The notes under the pieces were generated by a model. It saw nothing but the letters and a program-made list of their open reading frames with translations. It was not told the origin of the DNA and made no database searches. Position numbers and translations under genes: made by a program. From Tritrichomonas musculus (Eukaryota > Parabasalia > Tritrichomonadida > Tritrichomonadidae): DNA of 64,000 nucleotides. The DNA lies in contig JAPFFF010000006.1 of the NCBI GenBank assembly GCA_039105265.1, positions 6,530,768 to 6,594,767 of the forward strand, given 5' to 3'. Below, one piece after another: positions 36,759 through 48,600 of this stretch (positions are counted from its first letter, which is position 1; the number at the start of each line of letters is the position of its first letter).

Positions 36759-37241
36759 TTAGGCTGGTTAATAAAAATTGAAAAGCTCTATGAATTCATT
36801 CAATTTTTGAAGCAAATCTTACAAATTTAAATGGAAAACTTTTTTAAAGACCAGAATTCAATATCACTAACTTTTTTAAAGACGACGATCATTTTTATTC
36901 AATCAGATATAAATCCTTTATTTTATATAGATGAGATATATGATTTTTGCAAAATAAAATTTTATAACAATTAAAATATTTATTTCCTTTTGCAACATTA
37001 CTAGTTGAAAATGTTTCTTTACAGTTTTCACAAACTTATAAGACAAAATACTTTCTTTTATCATTGGTTAATTCGTTATTAAAAATATAATTATTAAATA
37101 TGTATTTATCTTCTGCCATCACTGTTTTCATTTTAGAAAAATGGTATTTTAATATTTGTAAATATATTCTATTTTTCAATTGTAGATATTTTTTTTTTGA
37201 GAAGAAAAATTTGATAAAACTCATAGAAACGGCCAGCCTAA
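36759..37241. mobile_element. Short MITE with 6-bp target duplication
   Basis: The ends are TTAGGCTGG at 36759-36767 and its exact reverse complement CCAGCCTAA at 37233-37241. The bases immediately outside are TCCCAA on both sides (36753-36758 and 37242-37247). Beyond the ends, the inner sequences match loosely (CTCTATGAA against CTATGAG). It is 483 bp long with no coding capacity. The superfamily is not assigned. Confidence 0.65.
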
Positions 37242-37247
37242 TCCCAA

Positions 37248-38432
37248 TCATAAACTTGAGAGGTATTCATGAAGAGATCTAGCCTTGAAATTCGATTTAT
37301 AATTTAATATTATTTTTAATATTTTATATTTATGCTATAATAGAAAGTATATAATGTTTTATACGTTTGATTTCGAGATATTAATATAAATTATATTTAT
37401 ATGACAAAATAAATAAAATATTTCAATGAAAATGAAAGGAGAACGGAGAGACGGTTATGACAAAGATTTTTTTCGAGTTATTTTATATAAATATAAATAT
37501 AATATTATATATTGAATAATTATTAATAAGAAACCAAAAAGAAATATCGTAGGGAAACAAAGATATTCACAAAATAAAAATAAAAGTTATGAAAAAGTTA
37601 ATAAATTGAATTGTTATGATAGATTTTTAATTCAATTTCTTGTAACATTTAGATATCAAAATTGTTACAAAGAATCTGTGCCAGCTGTATAATTATTTTT
37701 CATAGTTTATGATTTTATCAATTTATTTTATATTGTATACAAACTATATCATGTGATATTATATAGAGTTTATAAAAATATAATAAGATAATAACATTTT
37801 TTTTTTTTAAAAAAATTGAATTAAAACTAGATGTACCTGGACTAAGTTATTTCGGGTTACAAAAGAGTTTCATGAATTATATTTTTTATTTATTAATAAT
37901 ATAATATTTATTTAAAAATAAATGGATACATTTATAATAATTACTTTTTTATAAATATATAATCATATTTTAATAATTGAGAAAATAATCAATTTAATAT
38001 TTGTATTGATTATTTTATTACATTGAAAATATAATTTCCATATATTCAAAAAGTTACTAATATAAAAAAAATAATTTCTCTGAAATTTTTTTTTTTGTGA
38101 TTACTTATAGAAAATTTGAATACTTTTTCCATTTCGAAAGATGCTAAGCCAAGCTCTTTAAATAAACTTGATATTCACATAATATACATCTTTTTATAGA
38201 ATATGGCTAAATCAAATTTCCATATGGTAGGGCCAATTTTGCTGTAGCAATTTTCATTCAATTTTTCACTTTTTAAATTGATTATTCATAAAAAATTAAA
38301 AAAAATTCAATGATAGAGGGGTCAACCGCTCAACCGTTGTCATAAAATTGAGAGAAAAAAAAATCTAAAGATCAATGCAAAATAAATTATTAAATAAATA
38401 TAGCAGCATTTCTGAATAATAAAAAATTGCAT
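37248..38432. other. AT-rich intergenic DNA, no gene seen
   Basis: This is about 1.2 kb without a credible gene. A TAGGGCCAATTTT word at 38228 also occurs at the two upstream repeats of the large transposase gene (49554 and 50192). An AGGGGTCAACCGC word at 38316 pairs loosely with an inverted counterpart near 40761-40780, hinting at an older, larger inverted-repeat element enclosing the next one. Confidence 0.4.
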
Positions 38433-39977
38433 TCACTCAATTTCTTAGAAACCCAAAAAAATGTCAGATTTTTGTGGGTTTGGGTCGAAGAAATTAGGTA
38501 ATCCCAAAAGAAACGAAACCCAAACAAACCAAGTCAAATCCAAATCTTTAAAAAATGATTTAGACTTAATATTTTATCTCTTTGACCTCCGACTATTTGC
38601 ATATATAGAATATTTATTTATTATTAATGATATATTTATTTAATACATTTATTAAAATATTAAATTTTCTAACGGTACGTTTTGAGATATTATCAAACAT
38701 TTTTAAGCCCAAAATTAACCCAAAAAACAAAAATTCAATGGTTTATGATAATTTTAATGAGAAAGTAATGAAAATATTTTTCATCAAAAACAAAGGAAAT
38801 TCGATAAATTTATTCATGAAAATGCAAATTATTATCAAGTGGCGGTATTATTAAGAAAGATTACACTGCTAAGAATCGCCACAAATGAGTACAATCTCAG
38901 TTATTTCATAACTCTAAAAAGATTCAAAATTTGAAAAAGCAAGCAGCAATATGATGTAATCTACAAGCTTTCACCTTTGTATAATTGGTTATTTTATAAG
39001 CATTGCTCTACAAAAGATGGAACAAATTTTCAGTTTTGAAAAGCTATTCAATCATCTTTTACTACTTGTTTTTAACGTATTTATCGTGTTAAAAGACTAT
39101 TTTGCGTACCAAATTTTACTTATTTGCAAATGATATGAGTTGAAAATCATATATTCATTTTTTACAAAGATAAAAAAGTAATACCTAAAAACTTTGGTAA
39201 AATAATACGTATTATATTTATATGGTTTATTAAAATAGAGCTTTTTTAAATACTTATCGAAATAAACATAATATATTAAAGATTTTGATATTATCAATTT
39301 TAAAATGCTTCTCTCAATTTATTCGTTTTTTTGTTCATACCATTTTGGCCCACCAAATATTGTGATGAAAAAATTGAATTACTCTCTAAAAATACAACTA
39401 TTCTAAAATTAATCCCTAATATGTTTTATATCTATAAAAATAAATACAAAAAAAAGCTCAGTTAAAATTTTTATATGAAAATAATTTTGTGATAACTCAT
39501 TGATTTCCCTGAAATTTTTAAATTTTGATAGTGGTCTCATAAAATATAAATTTTATATTTGCAAAATATCTATAAAAACAAATCAAAAAATGAAAGAATA
39601 TAAATATGGTCTTGCTAGTAATTAAAATTTACATTTGAAAAAATATAAAACTCATTATGCAAATAAATAGTTATATCAAAACCCAAGATTTTTAATGAAA
39701 ATAACAAAAACAAAGATATCTTAATTATTTTACCGTGAGCGCGTGATATTTTTTAAAATTATATATAAATATTTAATGCTGCAAAATATAAAGTGTTAAA
39801 AATGTATTGTTAAAATATGAAATAATTTCGATATAATTTTTTTTACAATTTTAGTTTTTGTTGGGTTTATATGATATATAGAGGCCAACCGACTTACATA
39901 TAATATCTAAAATAAAAACCCACCACAAAAACAAAAATTGCGGTTTTTGGGTTTTTGAACCCAAGGAAATTGAGTGA
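38433..39977. mobile_element. Inverted-repeat element, about 1.5 kb
   Basis: The left end TCACTCAATTTCTTAGAAAC and the right end (read inward) TCACTCAATTTCCTTGGGTT begin identically. They continue with AAACCCAAAAA then, after a short variable stretch, TTTTTGT and GTGGGTTT on both sides, giving about 60 bp of imperfect terminal inverted repeat. No transposase is seen inside; short ORFs there are AT-rich noise. No target duplication is evident. Confidence 0.5.
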
Positions 39978-41229
39978 TTAAAAAAAATCTCCTTTATTTT
40001 GCCAGGAGTTATAAGAGATCAAAGTTTTAATGACATGTGATATAAATTACATTTTTTACTTATTAAAAATCATTATAAAAAGCCAATTTCTAATATATTT
40101 TTGGATTTAAACTCCTTATGATAAAACAAGTATTCAATTTTATTCAATAAAACCCTCAAAAAATTATTAAAAAACATCAAATGAAAGATATTTTCAAAGA
40201 TTTATTATTTCTCCTTATGAAAAACAAAAATTGAAGAAAAATAACCATAACCATCTATTAAGAAATGGTTAAACAATCAAAAGTAAACAAACATTTATTA
40301 CTTTTTTTTTTTGAAATATATATCAATAATTTGATGAAATAACACTACTTTTAACTGTTAAAATTTCAATTATTGTGATATATAAATAAATAATTCCTTA
40401 CAAATTTCATATTTTAATATACTGTTTTATTTGATTTAACTCTTCATTGTAAAGATATCATTTTTTGTTTTTTTTATAATTTATTTAAATTATTTTATAT
40501 TTTATAATTATAATTTATTTAAATATTTTACACCATAATATTTAATTCATAAGATATTTTGGCTTGAAAGAGAATTATAGTTATATGAAAAAGTGGGAAT
40601 TTTCAAATTTTTTGATTGAATATTTATTTCCTCTATAATTCCTGGCAAAATAAGCGAATTTTTAATTTGAGCATAAAAATATATATTACTATGTATAAAG
40701 AATTAGAATAATTATTTTATTTAATCAAATCTTTATAAAAATACTTTTTTGACATTTTCTTGGCGGTTAACCCCCCTATATTCAATGGTACTGGTACATC
40801 TTTAAAACTATATAAAATAATCTCTTTCATTTTTATTTTATCTTAACAAAAATGACATAAATCACTTTTTTTACTATTATATTTTTATATAATGACATAC
40901 TAAAATGTTATGCTTAATTATTTAGTATATTTTTTAGAGGTGCGAGAGCTGGTTGATTTCATTATTATTAAATTATAAAATAATATATATATATATATAT
41001 ATCCTTCTCTATTATGATAGGATTTTAAATTATATTAGTCACTAGGAGTAAAAATATTTGTGTTTTAAAATTTTAAAAAAATAAAAAATAAACCATTCAA
41101 TTTATAAAATTTTATAAATGTAAGAGAGTAATTACATTTTCTCTCTTTTAGAGCACAAATAAATATTTTTATATATGTAAATTACATTGTTATTTTTATT
41201 TTATTAAAAATAATTCAATTATAATAATA
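39978..41229. other. AT-rich intergenic DNA with TA microsatellite
   Basis: No gene is seen. A (TA)n run of about 20 bp lies at 40981-41002. Around it, AAAAATATTTGTG near 41050 and an inverted partner near 41155-41170 form a loose inverted repeat. Confidence 0.5.
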
Positions 41230-42320
41230 AAAGGAGCCTTCACTCCAGCATTTGACTTAATGTCAATCTTAAAAGGCGAAAAAGAAACAAAAGTGCCAAA
41301 AAATGTTGTTGTTGATGGAGAAAACATTGAATTAAACGTTTATTTCTATGGTTATGGTCATAACTACAATGAATGCATAAAAGACTTCCTTAGAATAAGT
41401 GCCAAACCACAAATGCTTCCTCGTTTGGCCTATGGTATTTGATGGTCTCGTAATTGGCCATACACACAAGAACAAATTCTTTCAATCACAGATGATTTTC
41501 TATCTCATGGTGTTCCATTGAAAGTATTTTCAATTTATATGGACTGGTACATTGTAAAGAACACAGGAAATGCATCAAATGGATGGAGAGGATATACTTT
41601 CAATAATGAACTCATTCCAGATCCAACTGGCTTAATTAAACAACTTCATGATAGTGGATTGAAAGTAACAATTAATATTCATCCATCAGATGGAGTTTGG
41701 TCTCATGAATCAATGTATAAAGAGTTTTGTGAAAAGATGGGAGTAGAGACACATCCACAAGGACACATTGAATTCAATTGAAAAGATTCTAAGTTTATGA
41801 ACCATCATTTCGAACCTTTGCATCATCCACTCGAAGATATTGGAGTTGGCTTTTGGTGGGTCGATTGTTGACCATATTTTTGTTCTCAATCATGATCATT
41901 TCATGGATTCAGGACGAAATAAAACACCAAAAGAAGCTCTTGTTAATCTTTCAAAAACACTTTTTTGATTGCCTCCAATTAACAAACAAACTTCTGAAAT
42001 GTCCGATTTTTGTTTCGACTTCCAAAATGGAATATGATTCATGGAAATTTACTTAAATTCTATAAATAAGATTCCAATCTTTGTACGTGGAGGAGGAATT
42101 GTTCCAACTGAAGAAAAAGATAATTCAACATCGAATGTTTTTCCTTCTGGTATTTCATCTTTCAAACTTTACGAAGATGTTAATTGATGAAGATCCAAAT
42201 CATCAAAATGCTCACAACAATAGTTTTTCTATTAATTAAGTCTTCCTGAAAAACAAAACGTAAGAGAGATTTTAAATCGGGGTGTCATTGAATATGCTGT
42301 AATGATACTTTAAATTAACA
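41230..42320 (+). pseudogene. Decayed GH31 alpha-glucosidase gene
   Basis: Translated fragments match glycoside hydrolase family 31. The N-side piece reads KGAFTPAFDLMSIL, then YFYGYGHNYNECIKDFLRIS, KPQMLPRLAYGI, WSRNWPYTQEQILS and DDFLSHGVPLKVFSIYMDW (catalytic-domain start). Further on are GLKVTINIHPSDGVWSHE, EPLHHPLEDIGVGFWWVD, and a C-terminal-domain piece IPIFVRGGGIVPTEEKDNS with FPSGISSFKLYEDV. The N-terminal part of the gene is absent. In-frame TGA stops lie at 41440-41442 (in place of a conserved Trp of G-I-W-W-S-R) and 41779-41781, and later the reading frame changes several times with more stops. Decayed remains may reach about 42.66 kb. This was a host metabolic gene, not part of a transposon. 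Confidence 0.85.
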
Positions 42321-42688
42321 ATAAAATAAATCAAGGATAAATGATATGAGCATCAATTATTGTACATTTTAATTGGAAGAGTAATCGTAAATATAACATT
42401 AGTACTTGCTTTATTCAATATGATTCAAAAGCTAAAACAAGCAAATGTTGATGAAGTTGGATTAGTAATCAAAATTTTATAAGAGACAAATAATTAATAT
42501 AATGATTCCAATCAATAGTTTTAAGCGCATTAATAAATAATTTGCTAGTGGTGAAATAAACCATGATATTGACGTTTGCTTTCGATACTTCTGATGATAT
42601 TGTCATCTCATTTCTAAGTTCAAGGCTTTGCCAAGATGCAGCTGAACCAATCTCATTTTACGATCTTTAATTAATTAATATAGTTGAA

Positions 42689-45600
42689 TTAATGCAATAA
42701 AGGCCAATCTTTTATATTTTGAATTCCTGTTTTATAATGACGTTTGAAATAGTCATCTAAATCCATATCATCTAAATTTTCTTTTTGGAAATGTGAGTCA
42801 ATCGGAAAATAATTTGAAATGAAAAACATAAAAGCATCTTCAATCGCTAGAGAATCAACTTCATCTGTTGTCATTCCCGATACTGTATGCATTTCCTTTA
42901 TTTTTTTAATCAGATCCTTTTTGCGACATTTCATATTAATTGAATTTTTATCAGAAGGCTTTTTTGCATCAGATAAATTTAAATATCTTGATATAATGCT
43001 GGTTCCAGACAGATAAGATGGAGATGAAATTCGTTCATCCCAATAGGTCGTCTTAAAAAATGGATACCAAGATTCAAAATAAGTAGTATCTGCATTTTCA
43101 TTTTTCATTCGACTCCATATTGATTTGAATAAATCAAATGGAGAAATGTCAGGGATATTCCCTCCTGTGTTTTCGACAGTTGCGTGTGTCCCTCCATATC
43201 CAAGCCTTGTTCTTATATTTTCAGTTTGCTGTAGCTCTTCCAAAAGTTTTTTAATGAGAACCGATTTTCCGATGGCGCTGAAAATATTGAAATATGAATG
43301 GTCATAATGGCATGCAATCCTTAGAGAACCGAAATAGTTCTCTAAGGGATGCGTGCCAATATGACCCATTTGGACGAATTCATATTTTTTTAATGCAACA
43401 CTTAGTCCGATAATTGTGTTAATTATTCGGATTAATCCGATCCTAGATATCGGTGGAGCTAACGATTTGTTATATTGATAAAAATAGTGTAAAATAAAAT
43501 AATAACCTGTTTCTAAATTGAATTGTCTTAAATCATGTGACAAGTGTGGATTTCTGATCGAGTTAATTATCAGATTAAATGGGATTGAATAAAATATAAA
43601 TGACCATTGTTTTTTATCAATTGCTTTTAGAATGTATGTGGAAGAGAATATCTCGAAAGGATAACTATCCTTCATTTTGCCATGAGAAGACATATCCTCG
43701 AGAGCTTTTCCCATCTTGTATTCATTTAATTCTTCTTTCCTAAGTGCAACAGAATTTTTATAATCTAAAACTAAGCCATATTTTACTAAGTTACTCCTGA
43801 GTATTTTAATGAGGTGGAGAAAGTCAGAGATTGGGATTTCAAGCATTTTGGAATTTGCAATTTCATCAACGATCTGAGTAAATGTCATATTCGCTTTGTG
43901 AAGATTAAAAATGATATCGAAAAAATTCTCATGAAGCGAGTCGTACTGCCTATCGCCATCTGTGGCTATGAAATCCACTTTTATATTTTTTTCTTTTAGT
44001 ATTTGTATAACTTTTTTGATGCACAATAATGTCTCTTTGGATGCATTCCCGTTTTCTTTCAAAGTGATGTAAAGAGGGAATGGTTTCATGTTTATATTTA
44101 TAGGCTGAATAAAGAAAACAAAGATATTACTATATATTTTATCCGGGCTTATATAGTCCAAATCAAAAAATTTTTGTCGTATTGTGCTTCCTCTAGTTTC
44201 CTTGAAAGAGGCCGCATCGATCGCCAAAGTAACATGAATATCTTTATTATCTGAGTTTTGTTGAATGAAATCGTCAATAATACTACTACATTGATCGATA
44301 TTAATCAATTTTTTGACATTTGAACTTACAACAGGAGAAATGTTCTTCCTGATTAATGTCTCGTGCGGGAGAGGGAAGTACTTCCTAATAAATGCATAGC
44401 TCTTGGAACCAAAAATATATGCAATTGAAGAGATTGCAATATATAAATCCGAATATTTTCTAACATACTTATTTTTCTGATTCAATTTAATGGCTTCATC
44501 AAAGAAGCTATGCTCCTCATTTTCATTTGAGTGATGATCATCATTGTTATCATGAGAATGTTCATTAATAAAATTTTCCAAATTTTTCAACTTTTCATTA
44601 AGAATATGATTTTCTTTTTTATATTTTAAACTAGATTCTTTATCGGGAATTACATACCTTTCACTCATTATAAAGGGAATCAAAAACAATTCATTATCAT
44701 TCAAGTAGTGAAGAAGAATTTCATTTGTTTCATTTTTACTGAGTATATATGTACAAAAGCAATTTTGAATAATCAATAGAATATTATTATTTATATGGTT
44801 TTCTTCTATTCTACATTGCTGAATTGCTAAGCAAAAAGATGATTTGAATTCAAGCAGGTGATTCCTTTGTATAAATCTTAAAATGTTAATAGATCGAAAC
44901 ATTAGTAACACATTTGCATTAACGCATTTGATTATTGTATAAATCAATAAAGGTATCTTGTATCCCAAATACTTATCACAATATCTATAAATAGATTTAA
45001 TTTCTGTATTTCTGAGATCCATTATTTTCTTTTTTACTTTATCTATAACAAATGTTAATTCTTTTGTATCTATTATTTCAATACCACTTGTTTCATTTAT
45101 ATTGACTCGTGATTCTGAATGACCACCTGTACGTATTAATGTAGCCAGTTCCTCTGAATTAAGTGAATCAAGCTCTTCTGAATTAAACTCTTTTTTATAA
45201 CCTAGTGGGAAAATGATATTATTGATTAAATGATGAGGAAATGCATCATTTTCTATTATTTGAAGTTTTGAACCTTTTTCAAATTTAACATTTTTAAGCT
45301 TATAGCAATGATTAAATGCACTTTCGCAAATTCTATTAACATTACATGGAATAATTATGCTTTCAATTTTTGAATATTCGAATGCATGTGATGCAATTTG
45401 TTTGATAAATGAAGGAATAATAACTTTTTTAAGATCTCTATTTACAAAAAGTAAAATATCATATTCGCTTTGATTTGAATCGCTTTTTCCAAGCACAATT
45501 TTAGAGTCCAAATACATGAAGTGTTTGTTGCTCGGAAATACCATTATTGAGGTTAAATTTGGCGTGTTGGAACACCATCCATTACTGAGTTTTGAAACTC

Positions 45601-48600
45601 TTGGAGAAATTATCAATTTTTCAATTGAAGACTTTGATATTACATTTTTATTTATTGTTTTAATTTCTGAGTCTACTGGAAGAATAATTGATCTTATTAA
45701 TTTTGAATTTGTAAACGATCCTTGTAATATGTTTTTAACAACATATGCTTCAAATTCGTATTCTATACATCTTGGAATAAATAGGTCACCATATGCGTTT
45801 TCATTGCCAATTATATCAGCTTCTTTTGTTTTTCTGTTCAAGATATAAATAAGTTTATTTTGTGTTATTTTTAAATATGAATTGTTTGTTTCAGCATTGA
45901 TCGGTTTGATTGGACTTGAACTCACTGAAAATACATTTTGATTGCTTAATGTTGAATTGTTTATTTCAGCATTGATCGGTTTGATTGGACTTGAACTCAC
46001 TGAAAATACATTTTGATTGCTTAATGTTGAATTGTTTGTTTCAGCATTGATCGGTTTGATTGGACTTGAACTCACTGAAAATACATTTTGATTGCTTAAT
46101 GTTGAATTGTTTATTTCAGCATTGATCGGTTTGATTGGACTTGAACTCACTGAAAATACATTTTGATTGCTTAATGTTGAATTGTTTATTTCAGCATTGA
46201 TCGGTTTGATTGGACTTGAACTCACTGAAAATACATTTTGATTGCTTAATGTTGAATTGTTTGTTTCAGCATTGATCGGTTTGATTGGACTTGAACTCAC
46301 TGAAAATACATTTTGATTGCTTAATGTTGAATTGTTTGTTTCAGCATTGATCGGTTTGATTGGACTTGAACTCACTGAAAATACATTTTGATTGCTTAAT
46401 GTTGAATTGTTTATTTCAGCATTGATCGGTTTGATTGGACTTGAACTCACTGAAAATACATTTTGATTGCTTAATGTTGAATTGTTTATTTCAGCATTGA
46501 TCGGTTTGATTGGACTTGAACTCACTGAAAATACATTTTGATTGCTTAATGTTGAATTGTTTATTTCAGCATTGATCGGTTTGATTGGACTTGAACTCAC
46601 TGAAAATACATTTTGATTGCTTAATGTTGAATTGTTTGTTTCAGCATTGATCGGTTTGATTGGACTTGAACTCACTGAAAATACATTTTGATTGCTTAAT
46701 GTTGAATTGTTTGTTTCAGCATTGATCGGTTTGATTGGACTTGAACTCACTGAAAATACATTTTGATTGCTTAATGTTGAATTGTTTATTTCAGCATTGA
46801 TCGGTTTGATTGGACTTGAACTCACTGAAAATACATTTTGATTGCTTAATGTTGAATTGTTTATTTCAGCATTGATCGGTTTGATTGGACTTGAACTCAC
46901 TGAAAATACATTTTGATTGCTTAATGTTGAATTGTTTGTTTCAGCATTGATCGGTTTGATTGGACTTGAACTCACTGAAAATACATTTTGATTGCTTAAT
47001 GTTGAATTGTTTATTTCAGCATTGATCGGTTTGATTGGACTTGAACTCACTGAAAATACATTTTGATTGCTTAATGTTGAATTGTTTATTTCAGCATTGA
47101 TCGGTTTGATTGGACTTGAACTCACTGAAAATACATTTTGATTGCTTAATGTTGAATTGTTTATTTCAGCATTGATCGGTTTGATTGGACTTGAACTCAC
47201 TGAAAATACATTTTGATTGCTTAATGTTGAATTGTTTGTTTCAGCATTGATCGGTTTGATTGGACTTGAACTCACTGAAAATACATTTTGATTGCTTAAT
47301 GTTGAATTGTTTATTTCAGCATTGATCGGTTTGATTGGACTTGAACTCACTGAAAATACATTTTGATTGCTTAATGTTGAATTGTTTATTTCAGCATTGA
47401 TCGGTTTGATTGGACTTGAACTCACTGAAAATACATTTTGATTGCTTAATGTTGAATTGTTTGTTTCAGCATTGATCGGTTTGATTGGACTTGAACTCAC
47501 TGAAAATACATTTTGATTGCTTAATGTTGAATTGTTTGTTTCAGCATTGATCGGTTTGATTGGACTTGAACTCACTGAAAATACATTTTGATTGCTTAAT
47601 GTTGAATTGTTTATTTCAGCATTGATCGGTTTGATTGGACTTGAACTCACTGAAAATACATTTTGATTGCTTAATGTTGAATTGTTTATTTCAGCATTGA
47701 TCGGTTTGATTGGACTTGAACTCACTGAAAATACATTTTGATTGCTTAATGTTGAATTGTTTGTTTCAGCATTGATCGGTTTGATTGGACTTGAACTCAC
47801 TGAAAATACATTTTGATTGCTTAATGTTGAATTGTTTGTTTCAGCATTGATCGGTTTGATTGGACTTGAACTCACTGAAAATACATTTTGATTGCTTAAT
47901 GTTGAATTGTTTATTTCAGCATTGATCGGTTTGATTGGACTTGAACTCACTGAAAATACATTTTGATTGCTTAATGTTGAATTGTTTATTTCAGCATTGA
48001 TCGGTTTGATTGGACTTGAACTCACTGAAAATACATTTTGATTGCTTAATGTTGAATTGTTTATTTCAGCATTGATCGGTTTGATTGGACTTGAACTCAC
48101 TGAAAATACATTTTGATTGCTTAATGTTGAATTGTTTATTTCAGCATTGATCGGTTTGATTGGACTTGAACTCACTGAAAATACATTTTGATTGCTTAAT
48201 GTTGAATTGTTTGTTTCAGCATTGATCGGTTTGATTGGACTTGAACTCACTGAAAATACATTTTGATTGCTTAATGTTGAATTGTTTATTTCAGCATTGA
48301 TCGGTTTGATTGGACTTGAACTCACTGAAAATACATTTTGATTGCTTAATGTTGAATTGTTTATTTCAGCATTGATCGGTTTGATTGGACTTGAACTCAC
48401 TGAAAATACATTTTGATTGCTTAATGTTGAATTGTTTATTTCAGCATTGATCGGTTTGATTGGACTTGAACTCACTGAAAATACATTTTGATTGCTTAAT
48501 GTTGAATTGTTTGTTTCAGCATTGATCGGTTTGATTGGACTTGAACTCACTGAAAATACATTTTGATTGCTTAATGTTGAATTGTTTATTTCAGCATTGA

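Noticed and set aside
41440-41442. TGA in place of a conserved Trp in the GH31 remnant, hinting at a TGA=Trp code
   Set aside because: A second TGA lies at a non-Trp site, frame changes and TAA stops follow, and intact genes nearby use TGG for Trp. Ordinary pseudogene decay explains it.
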